Part shown: positions 44,061 through 52,865 of the stretch, piece by piece
Numbering within the stretch: the first letter of the stretch is position 1
Layout: the number at the start of each line of letters is the position of its first letter
Assembly (NCBI RefSeq): GCF_009737085.1
Contig: NZ_WOVL01000013.1
Location: 1-64,000, forward strand
Length of the DNA: 64,000 nucleotides
Reading direction: 5' to 3'
DNA from: Paenibacillus sp. NEAU-GSW1
GTDB lineage: Bacteria; Bacillota; Bacilli; Paenibacillales; Paenibacillaceae
Translations under genes and position numbers: made by a program
The notes under the pieces: generated by a model
What the model was told of the DNA's origin: nothing
Database searches by the model: none
Seen by the model: the letters and a program-made list of their open reading frames with translations, nothing else

Positions 44061-44108
44061 AAAAATACCGAACCGACTTGACAACGCTCAAGCTGGTTTG
44101 GTATTTTT
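44061..44108 (+). terminator. Terminator-like hairpin after the acetyltransferase gene
   Basis: AAAAATACC and GGTATTTTT flank an inner AACC/GGTT stem. The structure overlaps the hrcA promoter hexamers. Confidence 0.55.
44078..44107 (+). promoter_or_regulatory. Promoter of the hrcA-grpE-dnaK-dnaJ operon
   Basis: TTGACA at 44078-44083 and TATTTT at 44102-44107, spacing 18. The CIRCE operator begins 12 nt downstream, as in other HrcA-controlled operons. Confidence 0.55.
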
Positions 44109-44118
44109 GTATTATTGA

Positions 44119-44145
44119 TTAGCACTCAACTTAAATGAGTGCTAA
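44119..44145. promoter_or_regulatory. CIRCE operator
   Basis: TTAGCACTC-N9-GAGTGCTAA, an exact match to the consensus. HrcA repressor, kept active by GroEL, binds here, so the operon is induced by heat and misfolded protein. Confidence 0.97.
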
Positions 44146-44191
44146 CGACAAGAATGAACAGTAGCAATTTGATGTGAGAGGGTGATTTAGA

Positions 44192-45217
44192 ATGTTAACC
44201 GATCGGCAGCGAATGATACTGAATGCAATTGTAGACGATTATATCCGTTCGGCGGAACCTGTTGGTTCGCGGAGCATTTCTAAACGGGGCGATGTCGGCT
44301 TCAGTCCTGCTACAATCCGCAACGAAATGGCGGATTTGGAGGAACTGGGCTTTTTGGAGCAGCCGCACACATCTGCCGGCCGAATCCCTTCCACTAAAGG
44401 CTATCGCTACTACGTCGATCACCTCGTAAAGCTGAATGAAGTCGGCGAGGAGGATTTGACGAAGGTTCGTTCGTTTTTTTCAGAAAAAGTGATTCAAATG
44501 GAGCAAGTTATCCAGCATGCAGCAATGATTTTGTCCAGCCTGACCAATTACACCTCGATTCTTCTAGGTCCGGAAACGTTCAGCACGTCGCTGAAGCATT
44601 TCAATCTGGTGCCGCTCGACGCAACCTCAGCGGTGGCGATTATCGTCACGAACACAGGCCATGTCGAGAATCGGACGATTCAAATTCCTTCGGGCGTCAG
44701 CATGGAGGAAATGGAGAAGGTCGTCAACATTTTGAATACGAAGCTGGTCGGCATTCCGCTTGTTCGCTTGAAGTCGAAGCTTTATGCTGAAATCGGCCAA
44801 GAGCTTGAACGTTATATTGATCATTGCGAAGAAGTGCTTGGCGTACTTGATAAGGCGCTGCAAAGCGACGACGAGCAGCGCATCTTTATGAGCGGCACGA
44901 CAAACATGCTTACGCAGCCGGAATTCAAAGATGTCGACAAGGTGAAGACAATATTGGATTTGCTGGATGAAACTCCTGCTATTATGAAAATGTTTTCCGC
45001 GCTCCCTTCGGGTATACAAGTGCGGATCGGTACAGAAAATGACCATGAGGCCATTGCGAATTGCAGCTTGATTACCGCATCGTATTCGGTAGACGGCCAC
45101 TCGCTTGGCACAATCGGCATTCTTGGACCGACAAGAATGGAGTATGGGAAAGTGATCAGCCTGCTTGATGTCATATCGAAGGATATGGCGATTAAGTTGG
45201 GCCGCTGGTATAAATAA
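44192..45217 (+). CDS. hrcA: Heat-inducible repressor HrcA
   Basis: 341 aa. The N-terminal winged helix carries LNAIVDDYIRSAEPVGSRSI and FSPATIRNEMADLEELGFLE QPHTSAGRIPS. The central and C-terminal domains are complete (IGTENDHEAI, ILGPTRMEYGKVISLLD). First gene of its operon, behind CIRCE, hence autoregulated. grpE starts 13 nt after the stop. Confidence 0.97.
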   Translation: MLTDRQRMILNAIVDDYIRSAEPVGSRSISKRGDVGFSPATIRNEMADLEELGFLEQPHTSAGRIPSTKGYRYYVDHLVKLNEVGEEDLTKVRSFFSEKVIQMEQVIQHAAMILSSLTNYTSILLGPETFSTSLKHFNLVPLDATSAVAIIVTNTGHVENRTIQIPSGVSMEEMEKVVNILNTKLVGIPLVRLKSKLYAEIGQELERYIDHCEEVLGVLDKALQSDDEQRIFMSGTTNMLTQPEFKDVDKVKTILDLLDETPAIMKMFSALPSGIQVRIGTENDHEAIANCSLITASYSVDGHSLGTIGILGPTRMEYGKVISLLDVISKDMAIKLGRWYK

Positions 45218-45230
45218 GGAGGTGAAATCG

Positions 45231-45770
45231 GTGAGTAACGAACAAAACGAAACGGTTGAAGAAATCGTTCAAGAGCAAGGAACAGCGCAAGAAACGGAAG
45301 CTCAAACGGAATTGCAGGAAGATCCAAAGCTTTCGGAGCTGGCGAAGCTGGCAGAAGAAAATCAGCAGCGTTACTTACGAGCGCAAGCGGATTTTGATAA
45401 CTTCCGCCGCCGCACGATGAAGGAGAAGGAAGAGCTGGGGCAATATGCATCGATGAAGCTAATCGGACAATTGCTGCCGGTTGTCGATAATTTCGAACGC
45501 GCGATTACCGCTTCTGCCGCTGCCGGCGATTATGAATCGCTGGCGAAAGGCGTGGATATGATATTCCGTCAGCTGGAGCAAACGCTGCAGCAAGAAGGTT
45601 TGAAAGCTATGGATGCCGTAGGCCAACCGTTTAACCCGGAGTTCCATCAGGCGATTATGACGGTGGAATCCGAGGAACACGAAGAAGGCATTGTTGTAGA
45701 AGAAGTACAAAAAGGATACATCCTTAAAGATAAAGTGCTGCGCCCGGCAATGGTGAAGGTAAGCGGCTAA
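45231..45770 (+). CDS. grpE: Nucleotide exchange factor GrpE
   Basis: 179 aa from the GTG at 45231, preceded by AAGGAGGTG. It has an acidic N-terminal tail (Glu/Gln-rich, residues 1-40), a coiled coil (about 45-80, YLRAQADFDNFRRRTMKEKE), and the beta-domain ending VEEVQKGYILKDKVLRPAMV. It releases ADP from DnaK. Confidence 0.96.
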   Translation: MSNEQNETVEEIVQEQGTAQETEAQTELQEDPKLSELAKLAEENQQRYLRAQADFDNFRRRTMKEKEELGQYASMKLIGQLLPVVDNFERAITASAAAGDYESLAKGVDMIFRQLEQTLQQEGLKAMDAVGQPFNPEFHQAIMTVESEEHEEGIVVEEVQKGYILKDKVLRPAMVKVSG

Positions 45771-45802
45771 ACCCATATACTTAATTTAGGAGGAACAAAA
45801 CG

Positions 45803-47641
45803 ATGAGTAAAGTAATTGGTATTGACCTTGGCACAACGAACTCTTGCGTTGCTGTAATGGAAGGCGGAGAAGCTGTCGTTATCCCGAATCCGGAAGGCAA
45901 CCGCACGACGCCGTCCGTAGTCGGCTTCAAGAAAGACGGAGAGCGTATTGTCGGCGAAACGGCGAAACGCCAAGCAATTACAAACCCTGATCGCACAATC
46001 AGCTCGATCAAACGCCATATGGGTACAAACCATAAAGAATCGATCGACGGCAAAGATTTTACACCGCAAGAAATTTCGGCCATCATTTTGCAAAAGCTGA
46101 AATCCGACGCTGAGGCTTACCTCGGCCAAACGGTAACGCAAGCCGTTATTACGGTTCCGGCTTATTTCAACGACAGCCAGCGCCAAGCGACTAAAGATGC
46201 TGGCAAAATTGCCGGCCTGGAAGTTCTTCGTATCGTCAACGAGCCTACTGCTGCTGCGCTTGCATACGGCCTGGAAAAAACAGAAGACCAAACGATTCTC
46301 GTATATGACTTGGGCGGCGGTACTTTCGACGTATCGATCCTTGAGCTCGGCGACGGCTTCTTTGAAGTTAAAGCGACTTCCGGCGACAACAAGCTGGGCG
46401 GCGACGACTTTGACCAAGTGATCATCGATCATCTCGTTGCGGAATTCAAGAAAGAGCAAGGCATTGACCTGTCAAAGGACAAAGCAGCTGTACAACGTTT
46501 GAAGGACGCTGCTGAAAAAGCGAAAAAAGAGCTTTCCGGCGTAATGACTTCGACGATCTCGCTGCCGTTTATTACGATGGTAGACGGCGTGCCTCAGCAC
46601 TTGGAAACAAACTTGACTCGCGCGAAATTCGAGGAGCTTTCCGCTAACCTCGTTGAACGCACAATGGGACCTGTCCGCCAAGCGCTAAGCGACTCCGGCC
46701 TGTCCACTAGCGAAATTCACAAAGTTGTTCTTGTCGGCGGTTCGACTCGTATCCCGGCTGTACAAGAAGCGGTTAAAAAGCTGATCGGCAAAGAGCCGCA
46801 CAAAGGCGTTAACCCGGACGAAGTGGTTGCCCTTGGCGCAGCTGTTCAAGCCGGCGTATTGACTGGCGACGTCAAAGACGTTGTATTGCTCGACGTTACG
46901 CCATTGTCGCTCGGTATCGAGACTGCAGGCGGCGTATTTACGAAAATGATCGATCGCAATACTACGATCCCTACGAGCAAATCGCAAATTTTCTCCACGT
47001 ATGCTGACAATCAGCCGGGTGTAGAAATTCACGTCTTGCAAGGCGAGCGTCAAATGGCAGCGGGCAACAAAACGCTGGGCCGCTTTACACTGAACGATAT
47101 TCCTTTGGCGCCGCGCGGCGTGCCGCAAATCGAAGTTACATTCGATATCGACGCAAACGGTATCGTTAACGTATCCGCGCTTGACAAAGGCACAGGCAAA
47201 AGCCAAAAAATTACGATCACTTCCTCGAGCGGCTTGAGCGACGAAGAGATCGAAAAAATGATGAAAGATGCCGAGCTTAATGCGGAAGAAGACCGCAAAC
47301 GCCGCGAGTTGGTTGAAGCGAAAAACGCTGCTGACCAGCTTGTATACTCGGTAGACAAAACGATTAAGGATCTGGGCGATAAAGTTGATCCAGCCGAAAT
47401 CGAGAAAGCAAATGCAGCAAAAGAAAAAGTGACGGCAGCCGTTGCAACGGATGACATTGAACAAATCAATGCGGCATCGGAAGAGCTGACGCAAATCGTG
47501 CAGGCTCTGTCGGTGAAGCTCTACGAGCAAGCGCAAGCGCAGCAAGGCGCTGAAGGCGCAGGCGCTCAAGAGGGTGGCGCTGGTCCGAAAAAAGATAATG
47601 TAGTCGACGCTGATTACGAAGTGGTTGACGACAACAAATAA
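45803..47641 (+). CDS. dnaK: Chaperone DnaK (Hsp70)
   Basis: 612 aa. The nucleotide-binding domain has [37 protein letters not shown] and [13 protein letters not shown]. The linker [16 protein letters not shown] leads to the substrate-binding domain, with a helical lid and an Ala/Gly/Gln-rich tail ending [11 protein letters not shown]. It is about the length of the Gram-positive DnaK, which lacks the 24-residue segment of the E. coli protein. Confidence 0.98.
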   Translation: MSKVIGIDLGTTNSCVAVMEGGEAVVIPNPEGNRTTPSVVGFKKDGERIVGETAKRQAITNPDRTISSIKRHMGTNHKESIDGKDFTPQEISAIILQKLKSDAEAYLGQTVTQAVITVPAYFNDSQRQATKDAGKIAGLEVLRIVNEPTAAALAYGLEKTEDQTILVYDLGGGTFDVSILELGDGFFEVKATSGDNKLGGDDFDQVIIDHLVAEFKKEQGIDLSKDKAAVQRLKDAAEKAKKELSGVMTSTISLPFITMVDGVPQHLETNLTRAKFEELSANLVERTMGPVRQALSDSGLSTSEIHKVVLVGGSTRIPAVQEAVKKLIGKEPHKGVNPDEVVALGAAVQAGVLTGDVKDVVLLDVTPLSLGIETAGGVFTKMIDRNTTIPTSKSQIFSTYADNQPGVEIHVLQGERQMAAGNKTLGRFTLNDIPLAPRGVPQIEVTFDIDANGIVNVSALDKGTGKSQKITITSSSGLSDEEIEKMMKDAELNAEEDRKRRELVEAKNAADQLVYSVDKTIKDLGDKVDPAEIEKANAAKEKVTAAVATDDIEQINAASEELTQIVQALSVKLYEQAQAQQGAEGAGAQEGGAGPKKDNVVDADYEVVDDNK

Positions 47642-47652
47642 TTCGCTTAAAC

Positions 47653-47708
47653 TGCACGAAAGGCGGGTCAAAGGCAGAGCATTTCCTGTCTTTGACCTTC
47701 TTCGTGCA
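47653..47708 (+). terminator. Long hairpin between dnaK and dnaJ
   Basis: TGCACGAA (47653-47660) pairs with TTCGTGCA (47701-47708); inside, GGTCAAAG pairs with CTTTGACC. The lack of a T-run suggests partial attenuation or mRNA processing/stability rather than full termination. Confidence 0.6.
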
Positions 47709-47742
47709 TGACATCAGGAACTTTGAGGGATCTCAAAGTCAC
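47708..47742 (-). repeat. Family B repeat, inverted, between dnaK and dnaJ
   Basis: Read on the minus strand: GTGACTTTGAGATCCC, TCAAAG, TTCCTGATGTCAT. CTTTGAG and CTCAAAG form a hairpin. It directly follows the long hairpin at 47653-47708. Confidence 0.72.
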
Positions 47743-47782
47743 ACCTTAATGAGGGGAAATTTAGGGCGGAGGTGAGAGCAAG

Positions 47783-48922
47783 TTGGCGGACAAACGCGAT
47801 TATTATGAAGTGCTTGGTTTAGGCAAAAGCGCTTCTGATGATGAAATAAAAAAAGCGTACCGATCTTTGGCGCGCAAATATCATCCGGACGTAAATAAAG
47901 AAGCAGATGCGGAATCGAAGTTCAAAGAAGTGAAAGAAGCTTACGACGTGCTTAGCGACGAAGGCAAAAGGTCGACCTACGACCGATTCGGCCATGTTGA
48001 CCCGAATCAGGGAATGGGCGGAGCCGGCGGCTTCTCCGGCGATTTTGGCGGCGGTTTCGGCGATATTTTCGACATGTTCTTTGGCGGAGGCGGCGGTCGC
48101 CGCGATCCGAACGCGCCTCAGCGCGGCAGCGACTTGCAGTATACAATGACAATCGAGTTCAAAGAAGCGGTATTTGGCAAGGAAACCGAAATTACGATTC
48201 CGCGCACCGAAACATGCGATACTTGCGTAGGCACAGGGGCAAAGCCGGGAACGAAACCGGAAACTTGTACGGTCTGCAAAGGCAGCGGTCAACAGGAGGT
48301 TGCGCAAAATACGCCGTTCGGACGTATTGTCAACCGCCGCGCTTGTTCGAATTGCAGCGGCACGGGCCGCGTAATCAAAGAGAAGTGCGGAACTTGCCAT
48401 GGCGCCGGCAAAGTAAAAAAACAGCGTAAAATTAATGTGCGCATTCCTGCCGGCGTGGATGACGGCGCTCAAATCCGTCTTTCCGGCGAAGGCGAAGGCG
48501 GCTTGCGGGGCGGTCCGTCCGGCGATTTGTATATCGTAATCCGCGTGAAATCGCATGAGTTTTTCGAGCGTGAGAACGATGATATTTATTGCGAGGTTCC
48601 GCTTACATTTGTGCAAGCGGCCCTTGGCGACGAGATTGAAATCCCGACGCTGACGGAAAAAGTGAAGCTGAAAATTCCGGCAGGCACGCAAACGGGCACC
48701 TATTTCCGCTTAAAGGGAAAAGGCGTGCCTAAGCTTCGCGGCTACGGTCAAGGCGACCAGCATGTTAAAGTGACGGTCGTAACGCCAACGAAGCTGAGTG
48801 ACGAGCAGAAGGATCTGCTTCGCCAATTCGGCGGCGTTACCGGCGGGGAATTGGCTGAAAGCGGCCATGATCATCATGAATCGATATTTGAACGAATGAA
48901 GAAAGCGTTCCGCGGCGAGTAG
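47783..48922 (+). CDS. dnaJ: Chaperone DnaJ (Hsp40)
   Basis: 379 aa, TTG start after GGAGGTGAG. The J-domain (5-70) has the HPD motif in [12 protein letters not shown] Gly/Phe-rich region (about 75-115) and four zinc-binding CxxCxGxG repeats ([32 protein letters not shown]) lead to the C-terminal substrate domains. It stimulates DnaK ATPase and delivers substrates. The terminator overlaps its stop codon. Confidence 0.97.
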   Translation: MADKRDYYEVLGLGKSASDDEIKKAYRSLARKYHPDVNKEADAESKFKEVKEAYDVLSDEGKRSTYDRFGHVDPNQGMGGAGGFSGDFGGGFGDIFDMFFGGGGGRRDPNAPQRGSDLQYTMTIEFKEAVFGKETEITIPRTETCDTCVGTGAKPGTKPETCTVCKGSGQQEVAQNTPFGRIVNRRACSNCSGTGRVIKEKCGTCHGAGKVKKQRKINVRIPAGVDDGAQIRLSGEGEGGLRGGPSGDLYIVIRVKSHEFFERENDDIYCEVPLTFVQAALGDEIEIPTLTEKVKLKIPAGTQTGTYFRLKGKGVPKLRGYGQGDQHVKVTVVTPTKLSDEQKDLLRQFGGVTGGELAESGHDHHESIFERMKKAFRGE

Positions 48923-48939
48923 CCCGGAGCGTTTTTTTT
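48905..48939 (+). terminator. Terminator of the heat-shock operon
   Basis: GCGTTCCG pairs with CGGAGCGT (two G-T pairs) and is followed by TTTTTTT; it overlaps the dnaJ stop codon. Confidence 0.75.
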
Positions 48940-49058
48940 ATAGGCAACATTACTTTGCCTGGTTTTTTGCTCCTTGGACAGCAAGGGATATAAAAACGCA
49001 ACGGCGAATATGAAGAATATGGTTGGCTTAAATTCCGATAGCTTGGAGGAAGGGCAGA

Positions 49059-49550
49059 ATGCCAGATAATAATGACAATTTTTATCGACATCTAGGGGTT
49101 TATGGAATTTGTGTGGCAGATAAATGTATTTTAGTTATCCGTAAAATTTTAGGCCCCTACACAGGTAAATATGATTTGCCTGGTGGTCGGTTAGAAAAAA
49201 TGGAATTTCTGGAGCAAGGAGTCATAAGAGAATTCCGAGAAGAAACGGGATATACAATTCGAAAGCTTAAAAATATTGGTGTCTGTGATTTTTCTGTGAG
49301 GTGGACATTACAAGATAATACGGTTGAAAATTTACACCATATTGCAATCTTATATGAAACAGATATTGATTTGGAAGAGACAACAAATTCCATTGAATTG
49401 TTTAAAGGACAAGATTCAAACGGAGTTATTTGGATATCCTTTGATGAAGTGACTTCTGCCAATTCATCGCCTCTGGTATTGCAGGCAATTGAATGGATAC
49501 GCACAGGGACTATTCCTCTTATGAGAGGTGCATTCGATTATACAATCTAA
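49059..49550 (+). CDS. NUDIX hydrolase, AT-rich, probably acquired
   Basis: 163 aa, GGAGGAAGGGC upstream. The Nudix box GGRLEKMEFLEQGVIREFRE ETG has all Glu residues for metal binding. The substrate is unknown; Nudix enzymes cleave nucleoside diphosphates linked to other groups. Its composition and codon use are much more AT-rich than dnaJ and prmA on either side. It breaks the dnaJ-prmA adjacency seen in B. subtilis, pointing to recent insertion. Confidence 0.88.
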   Translation: MPDNNDNFYRHLGVYGICVADKCILVIRKILGPYTGKYDLPGGRLEKMEFLEQGVIREFREETGYTIRKLKNIGVCDFSVRWTLQDNTVENLHHIAILYETDIDLEETTNSIELFKGQDSNGVIWISFDEVTSANSSPLVLQAIEWIRTGTIPLMRGAFDYTI

Positions 49551-49662
49551 CTATGGGAGACGGCATAGTCGTTTATGTATGCGCATAATCGGCAGCTCCG
49601 CAGAGCATGCTAATTTAGTTGGCATGAATCTAATAACATGACATTAAAGGAGCTGCTTCGCT

Positions 49663-49833
49663 ATGACGCAAAACGATAAAAATGAGTTGGAAAAAGTGAA
49701 TTTCGGCGAGCTGCCGATTGGCGAGTACGAGGATGTCGAGTTTTCCGAGGAGCTTGCGGACGAGGCGGATCACAAAGCGGCTGAGCGTGCTGCGCAAGCG
49801 GATCAGCGCGCGCGTCAGCATTCGCAGGAATAG
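49663..49833 (+). CDS. YfhD-like small acidic protein (56 aa)
   Basis: AAAGGAG lies about 10 nt before the ATG. MTQNDKNELEKVNFGELPIG, VEFSEELADEADHKAAERAA is an acidic, helical, Ala-rich pattern like the YfhD family of Bacillales, found in spore formers with no known function. The stop is 6 nt before the next small gene. It was too short for default ORF detection. Family placement is moderate. Confidence 0.7.
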   Translation: MTQNDKNELEKVNFGELPIGEYEDVEFSEELADEADHKAAERAAQADQRARQHSQE

Positions 49834-49839
49834 CTTTAG

Positions 49840-50043
49840 ATGAACCAGTTTGAGATTCGCGCTAATTTTACGGGCCCAGAAGCAGCGCAAGAAGCGCTTC
49901 ATAAGCTGCAGGCATTGCGGGCTTTTGAAGTAAACGGATTGTTCGAGAGCGGCTATTTGACGGCAACGGTTGATGAAGCTGTTGTCGACCGCGCCGTTCA
50001 TTTAATCCGCCAAGTCGGCGGCCATACCGAAACAATCGGATAA
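49840..50043 (+). CDS. 67-aa conserved-looking protein
   Basis: The gene starts 6 nt after the YfhD-like gene, so the two are translationally coupled. MNQFEIRANFTGPEAAQEAL, GLFESGYLTATVDE and LIRQVGGHTETIG give a beta-alpha-beta-like pattern resembling small general-stress/flotillin-associated or PII-like ferredoxin folds (heat-shock induced YflT-type domains). I cannot assign a family. A strong terminator follows. Confidence 0.68.
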   Translation: MNQFEIRANFTGPEAAQEALHKLQALRAFEVNGLFESGYLTATVDEAVVDRAVHLIRQVGGHTETIG

Positions 50044-50052
50044 TCATAATGC

Positions 50053-50091
50053 AAAAGCGGTACAAGAGATCCCTTCTTGTACCGCTTTTTT
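50053..50091 (+). terminator. Terminator of the two-gene small-protein unit
   Basis: AAAAGCGGTACAAG and CTTGTACCGCTTTT, 9-nt loop, TTTTTT tail. Confidence 0.92.
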
Positions 50092-50130
50092 GTGTTTCCT
50101 GTGAGAACTGTCCTTGAGGCAAACGGAGTA

Positions 50131-50240
50131 GTTCGAATCATTCTGGAGAAGCGGCAGCATTTGCTTTTGTGAGGGGATTCCGGCTCAAATTCGATTATTC
50201 AAAGGAACCCCCGAGCAATGGCAATCGGAAGAACATTCGA
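50131..50240. repeat. Dispersed imperfect inverted-repeat element, copy 2
   Basis: Outer ends GTTCGAAT and ATTCGAA; inner GGGGATTCC faces GGAACCCCC. TTCTGGAGAAGCG and GGCAATCGGAAGAA correspond to the copy at 391-488. It fills most of the 299-nt gap before prmA. Confidence 0.55.
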
Positions 50241-50342
50241 AATACAAAGTTAGCCTTGCTAAAGGACAGTCTCTTTTCTTTGTTTAAAACTCCCGTTTAG
50301 TGTACAATAGATGTTAGTTTTTCACACTGGAGGGTAATAAAA

Positions 50343-51335
50343 ATGAAATGGCATGAAATTACAATCTCGACGACGGAACAGGCAATCGAGATGATTTCCA
50401 ACTTTCTGCATGAAATGGACGCGGACGGCGTATCCATTGAAGAATCGGGAACGCTGAACAAACAGCGCGACACTTCGCTCGGACAATGGTACGAACTTCC
50501 GCTTAACGATATTCCGGAAGGCCATGCGGTTATTAAAGGCTATTTCCTCGAAGGAACGGATATGGGAGCGGTTGAAGCTTCATTGCGGCCTTCGATTGAC
50601 CAGCTTAGAGAGTTCGGCATCGAGCCGGGCGATTATGAAATCAGCAGCAAAATCGTCGATGAAGAGGACTGGGCGAACGCTTGGAAGCAATATTTCAAGC
50701 CGATCCGCGTCTCAGACCGGCTGACAATCAAGCCGACATGGGAAGATTATGAAGCGGGTGAAGGCGAGAACATCATCGAGCTTGATCCCGGCATGGCATT
50801 TGGCACCGGCACGCATCCGACGACCGCGCTCTGCTTGCAGACATTGGAGTCCGTCATTAAGACTGGCGATGAAGTGATCGACGTCGGCACTGGCTCCGGC
50901 ATTCTTGCAATCGGCGCCGTTAAATTGGGCGCATCCCGCGTGCTTGCGCTGGATCTCGATCCGGTTGCCGTATCGAGCGCAACGGAAAATGTTCGTCTGA
51001 ACGGGCTGTCGGACACGATCGAAGTCGTGGAAAGCGACCTGCTTGGCGTGCTGGGCGGCAAAGTCGTGCACGCCGTCAACGAAACCGAAGCGCGCCAGAC
51101 GTCGGTATCGCTGCCGGTCGATTTGGTTGTCGCCAATATTTTAGCCGAAATCATTCTGCTGTTCATTGATGATGTCTATGCGGCGCTCAAACCGGATGGT
51201 ATTTATATCGCGTCCGGCATTTATAAAAACAAAGAGACGGATGTGGAAGAGGCGCTTATCCGCTCCGGCTTTACGATTGTAGAAAAACGCCGCGACGAGG
51301 ATTGGATCGCTTTCGTTGCGCGCAAACCGAGGTGA
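50343..51335 (+). CDS. prmA: Ribosomal protein L11 methyltransferase
   Basis: 330 aa. The N-terminal domain (1-100) binds L11. The linker and SAM domain have ELDPGMAFGTGTHPTT, VIDVGTGSGILAIGA and DLVVANILAEII (the NPPF-like motif variant of PrmA). It trimethylates L11 at the N-terminus and lysines in E. coli. GGAGGG precedes the ATG. It heads an operon with a site-2-type protease, rsmE and mtaB. Confidence 0.95.
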   Translation: MKWHEITISTTEQAIEMISNFLHEMDADGVSIEESGTLNKQRDTSLGQWYELPLNDIPEGHAVIKGYFLEGTDMGAVEASLRPSIDQLREFGIEPGDYEISSKIVDEEDWANAWKQYFKPIRVSDRLTIKPTWEDYEAGEGENIIELDPGMAFGTGTHPTTALCLQTLESVIKTGDEVIDVGTGSGILAIGAVKLGASRVLALDLDPVAVSSATENVRLNGLSDTIEVVESDLLGVLGGKVVHAVNETEARQTSVSLPVDLVVANILAEIILLFIDDVYAALKPDGIYIASGIYKNKETDVEEALIRSGFTIVEKRRDEDWIAFVARKPR

Positions 51336-51339
51336 GTGA

Positions 51340-52011
51340 ATGAATTTGGAAAGCTTTCTGGCCTATCCGCTTGAGGACTTGCCGTTTGTTGCGCTTGTCC
51401 TCATCATCGCATTTACGGTACATGAATTTGCGCATGCTTACAGCGCCTATAAGTTTGGCGACAACACTGCCTACAATGCCGGTCGCGTAACGCTTAATCC
51501 GCGCGTGCATATTGACTTGCTGGGCGCGATTCTCATTCTGATTGCCGGTTTCGGCTGGGCAAAGCCGACGCCGGTCGTTCAGGAACGATTCAAGCATCCC
51601 CGTCTCATGGGAATAATTGTGACTGCAGCAGGTCCGCTTAGCAATTTGCTGCTCGGCATTATCGGCATTTTTCTCTATTACATTTGCTTCTCGACAGGGC
51701 TGCTGGAAGCTGGTTCAAGAGGCGTAACGCTGGCGATACTTACATTTCTCAATTATTTGATCGGCTTGAATTTTTTACTGTTCGTGTTCAACCTCATTCC
51801 GCTTCCGCCGCTTGACGGCTATCGGATTATTTCAAATCTGATGCCGCGTGACCTTCGTGATAAAATGGACCAGCACGTACAGTGGGGCGTATTTTTCTTT
51901 CTTTTGATCGTGTTCATCCCACCGCTGAGGAGAGTTACCTTGGATCCGATTTTAAGCTGGGTCGGCCCGCTAACGCGGTTTTTTGATGGAATGATTAGGC
52001 AGTTGTTCTAA
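51340..52011 (+). CDS. M50-family membrane metalloprotease
   Basis: 223 aa, 4 nt after prmA. Several membrane helices; HEFAHA carries the HExxH zinc site and PLPPLDGY the NPDG-like third-ligand motif. The short form without PDZ domain resembles B. subtilis YwhC/YydH-type or 'site-2 protease family' proteins. The role is unknown; intramembrane cleavage of anti-sigma factors is known for related RasP but that protein is larger. Confidence 0.9.
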   Translation: MNLESFLAYPLEDLPFVALVLIIAFTVHEFAHAYSAYKFGDNTAYNAGRVTLNPRVHIDLLGAILILIAGFGWAKPTPVVQERFKHPRLMGIIVTAAGPLSNLLLGIIGIFLYYICFSTGLLEAGSRGVTLAILTFLNYLIGLNFLLFVFNLIPLPPLDGYRIISNLMPRDLRDKMDQHVQWGVFFFLLIVFIPPLRRVTLDPILSWVGPLTRFFDGMIRQLF

Positions 52012-52073
52012 TTCGATTTCATGGATTTTATACGTGAAAACATGCTATGATGAAGGATGGTTAGGTAAACGCG

Positions 52074-52859
52074 ATGCAACGATATTTTGTGTCAGCGGAG
52101 CAGTTTGAAGGCCGCGATAGCGTACGATTAACAGAAGATGACGCTTTTCATGCCGTTCGTGTTATGCGAATGAAAGAAGGCGAGAAATTTATCGTCAGCG
52201 ACGGCGCTTCTCGGGTAGCGCTTGCGGCAGTTGAGGAAGCATCCGCTGCTGAGGTGCGTGCTCGAATTGTCGAAGAGCTTCCGATGGAGAGCGAGCCTGC
52301 CTGGTCGGTTACGATCGCGCAGAGCTTGCCTAAAGGCGACAAGATGGAGCTGGTCATTCAGAAGGGGACGGAAATTGGCGCCTATCGTTTCGCGCCGTTC
52401 CAATCCGAGCGGATGATTGTCCAATACGACGGAAAAAAAGAAGCGAAGCGTCTGGAACGGTGGGGCAAGATCGCCAAGGAGGCGGCGGAGCAAGCGCACC
52501 GCTGTATCGTTCCTCAGGTAGAGGCTGTTCGGTCCTGGCGCGAGCTGACTGATTCGATATCGGATTTTGATTTAGCGTTGTTTTGTTACGAAAGGGAAGG
52601 CGACGGGGCTAAAGGCAAGGGCGTGAAGGACGCGCTGCTCGAATGGAAGCGTTCATGCGGGGGCGAATTGCCGGACTCGCCGAAGCTGCTGCTCATCGTC
52701 GGTCCCGAAGGCGGCTTTACAGAAGCGGAAGCAAAGGGCGCTGAAGCGGCCGGCGCGATTGTCGTCGGACTTGGCAAACGGATACTGCGTACGGAAACTG
52801 CAGGTATCGTCGGCCTTACCTGCTTGCTTTATGAAGCCGGAGAAATGGGAGGAGCGTAA
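52074..52859 (+). CDS. rsmE: 16S rRNA (uracil1498-N3)-methyltransferase
   Basis: 261 aa. MQRYFVSAEQF and DDAFHAVRVMRMKEGE form the PUA-like N-domain. The SPOUT knot has PKGDKMELVIQKGTEIGAYR FAPFQSER and LLIVGPEGGFTEAEA through LGKRILRTETAGI. It methylates U1498 in the decoding region of 16S rRNA. mtaB follows after 6 nt. Confidence 0.95.
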   Translation: MQRYFVSAEQFEGRDSVRLTEDDAFHAVRVMRMKEGEKFIVSDGASRVALAAVEEASAAEVRARIVEELPMESEPAWSVTIAQSLPKGDKMELVIQKGTEIGAYRFAPFQSERMIVQYDGKKEAKRLERWGKIAKEAAEQAHRCIVPQVEAVRSWRELTDSISDFDLALFCYEREGDGAKGKGVKDALLEWKRSCGGELPDSPKLLLIVGPEGGFTEAEAKGAEAAGAIVVGLGKRILRTETAGIVGLTCLLYEAGEMGGA

Positions 52860-52865
52860 GCGATT

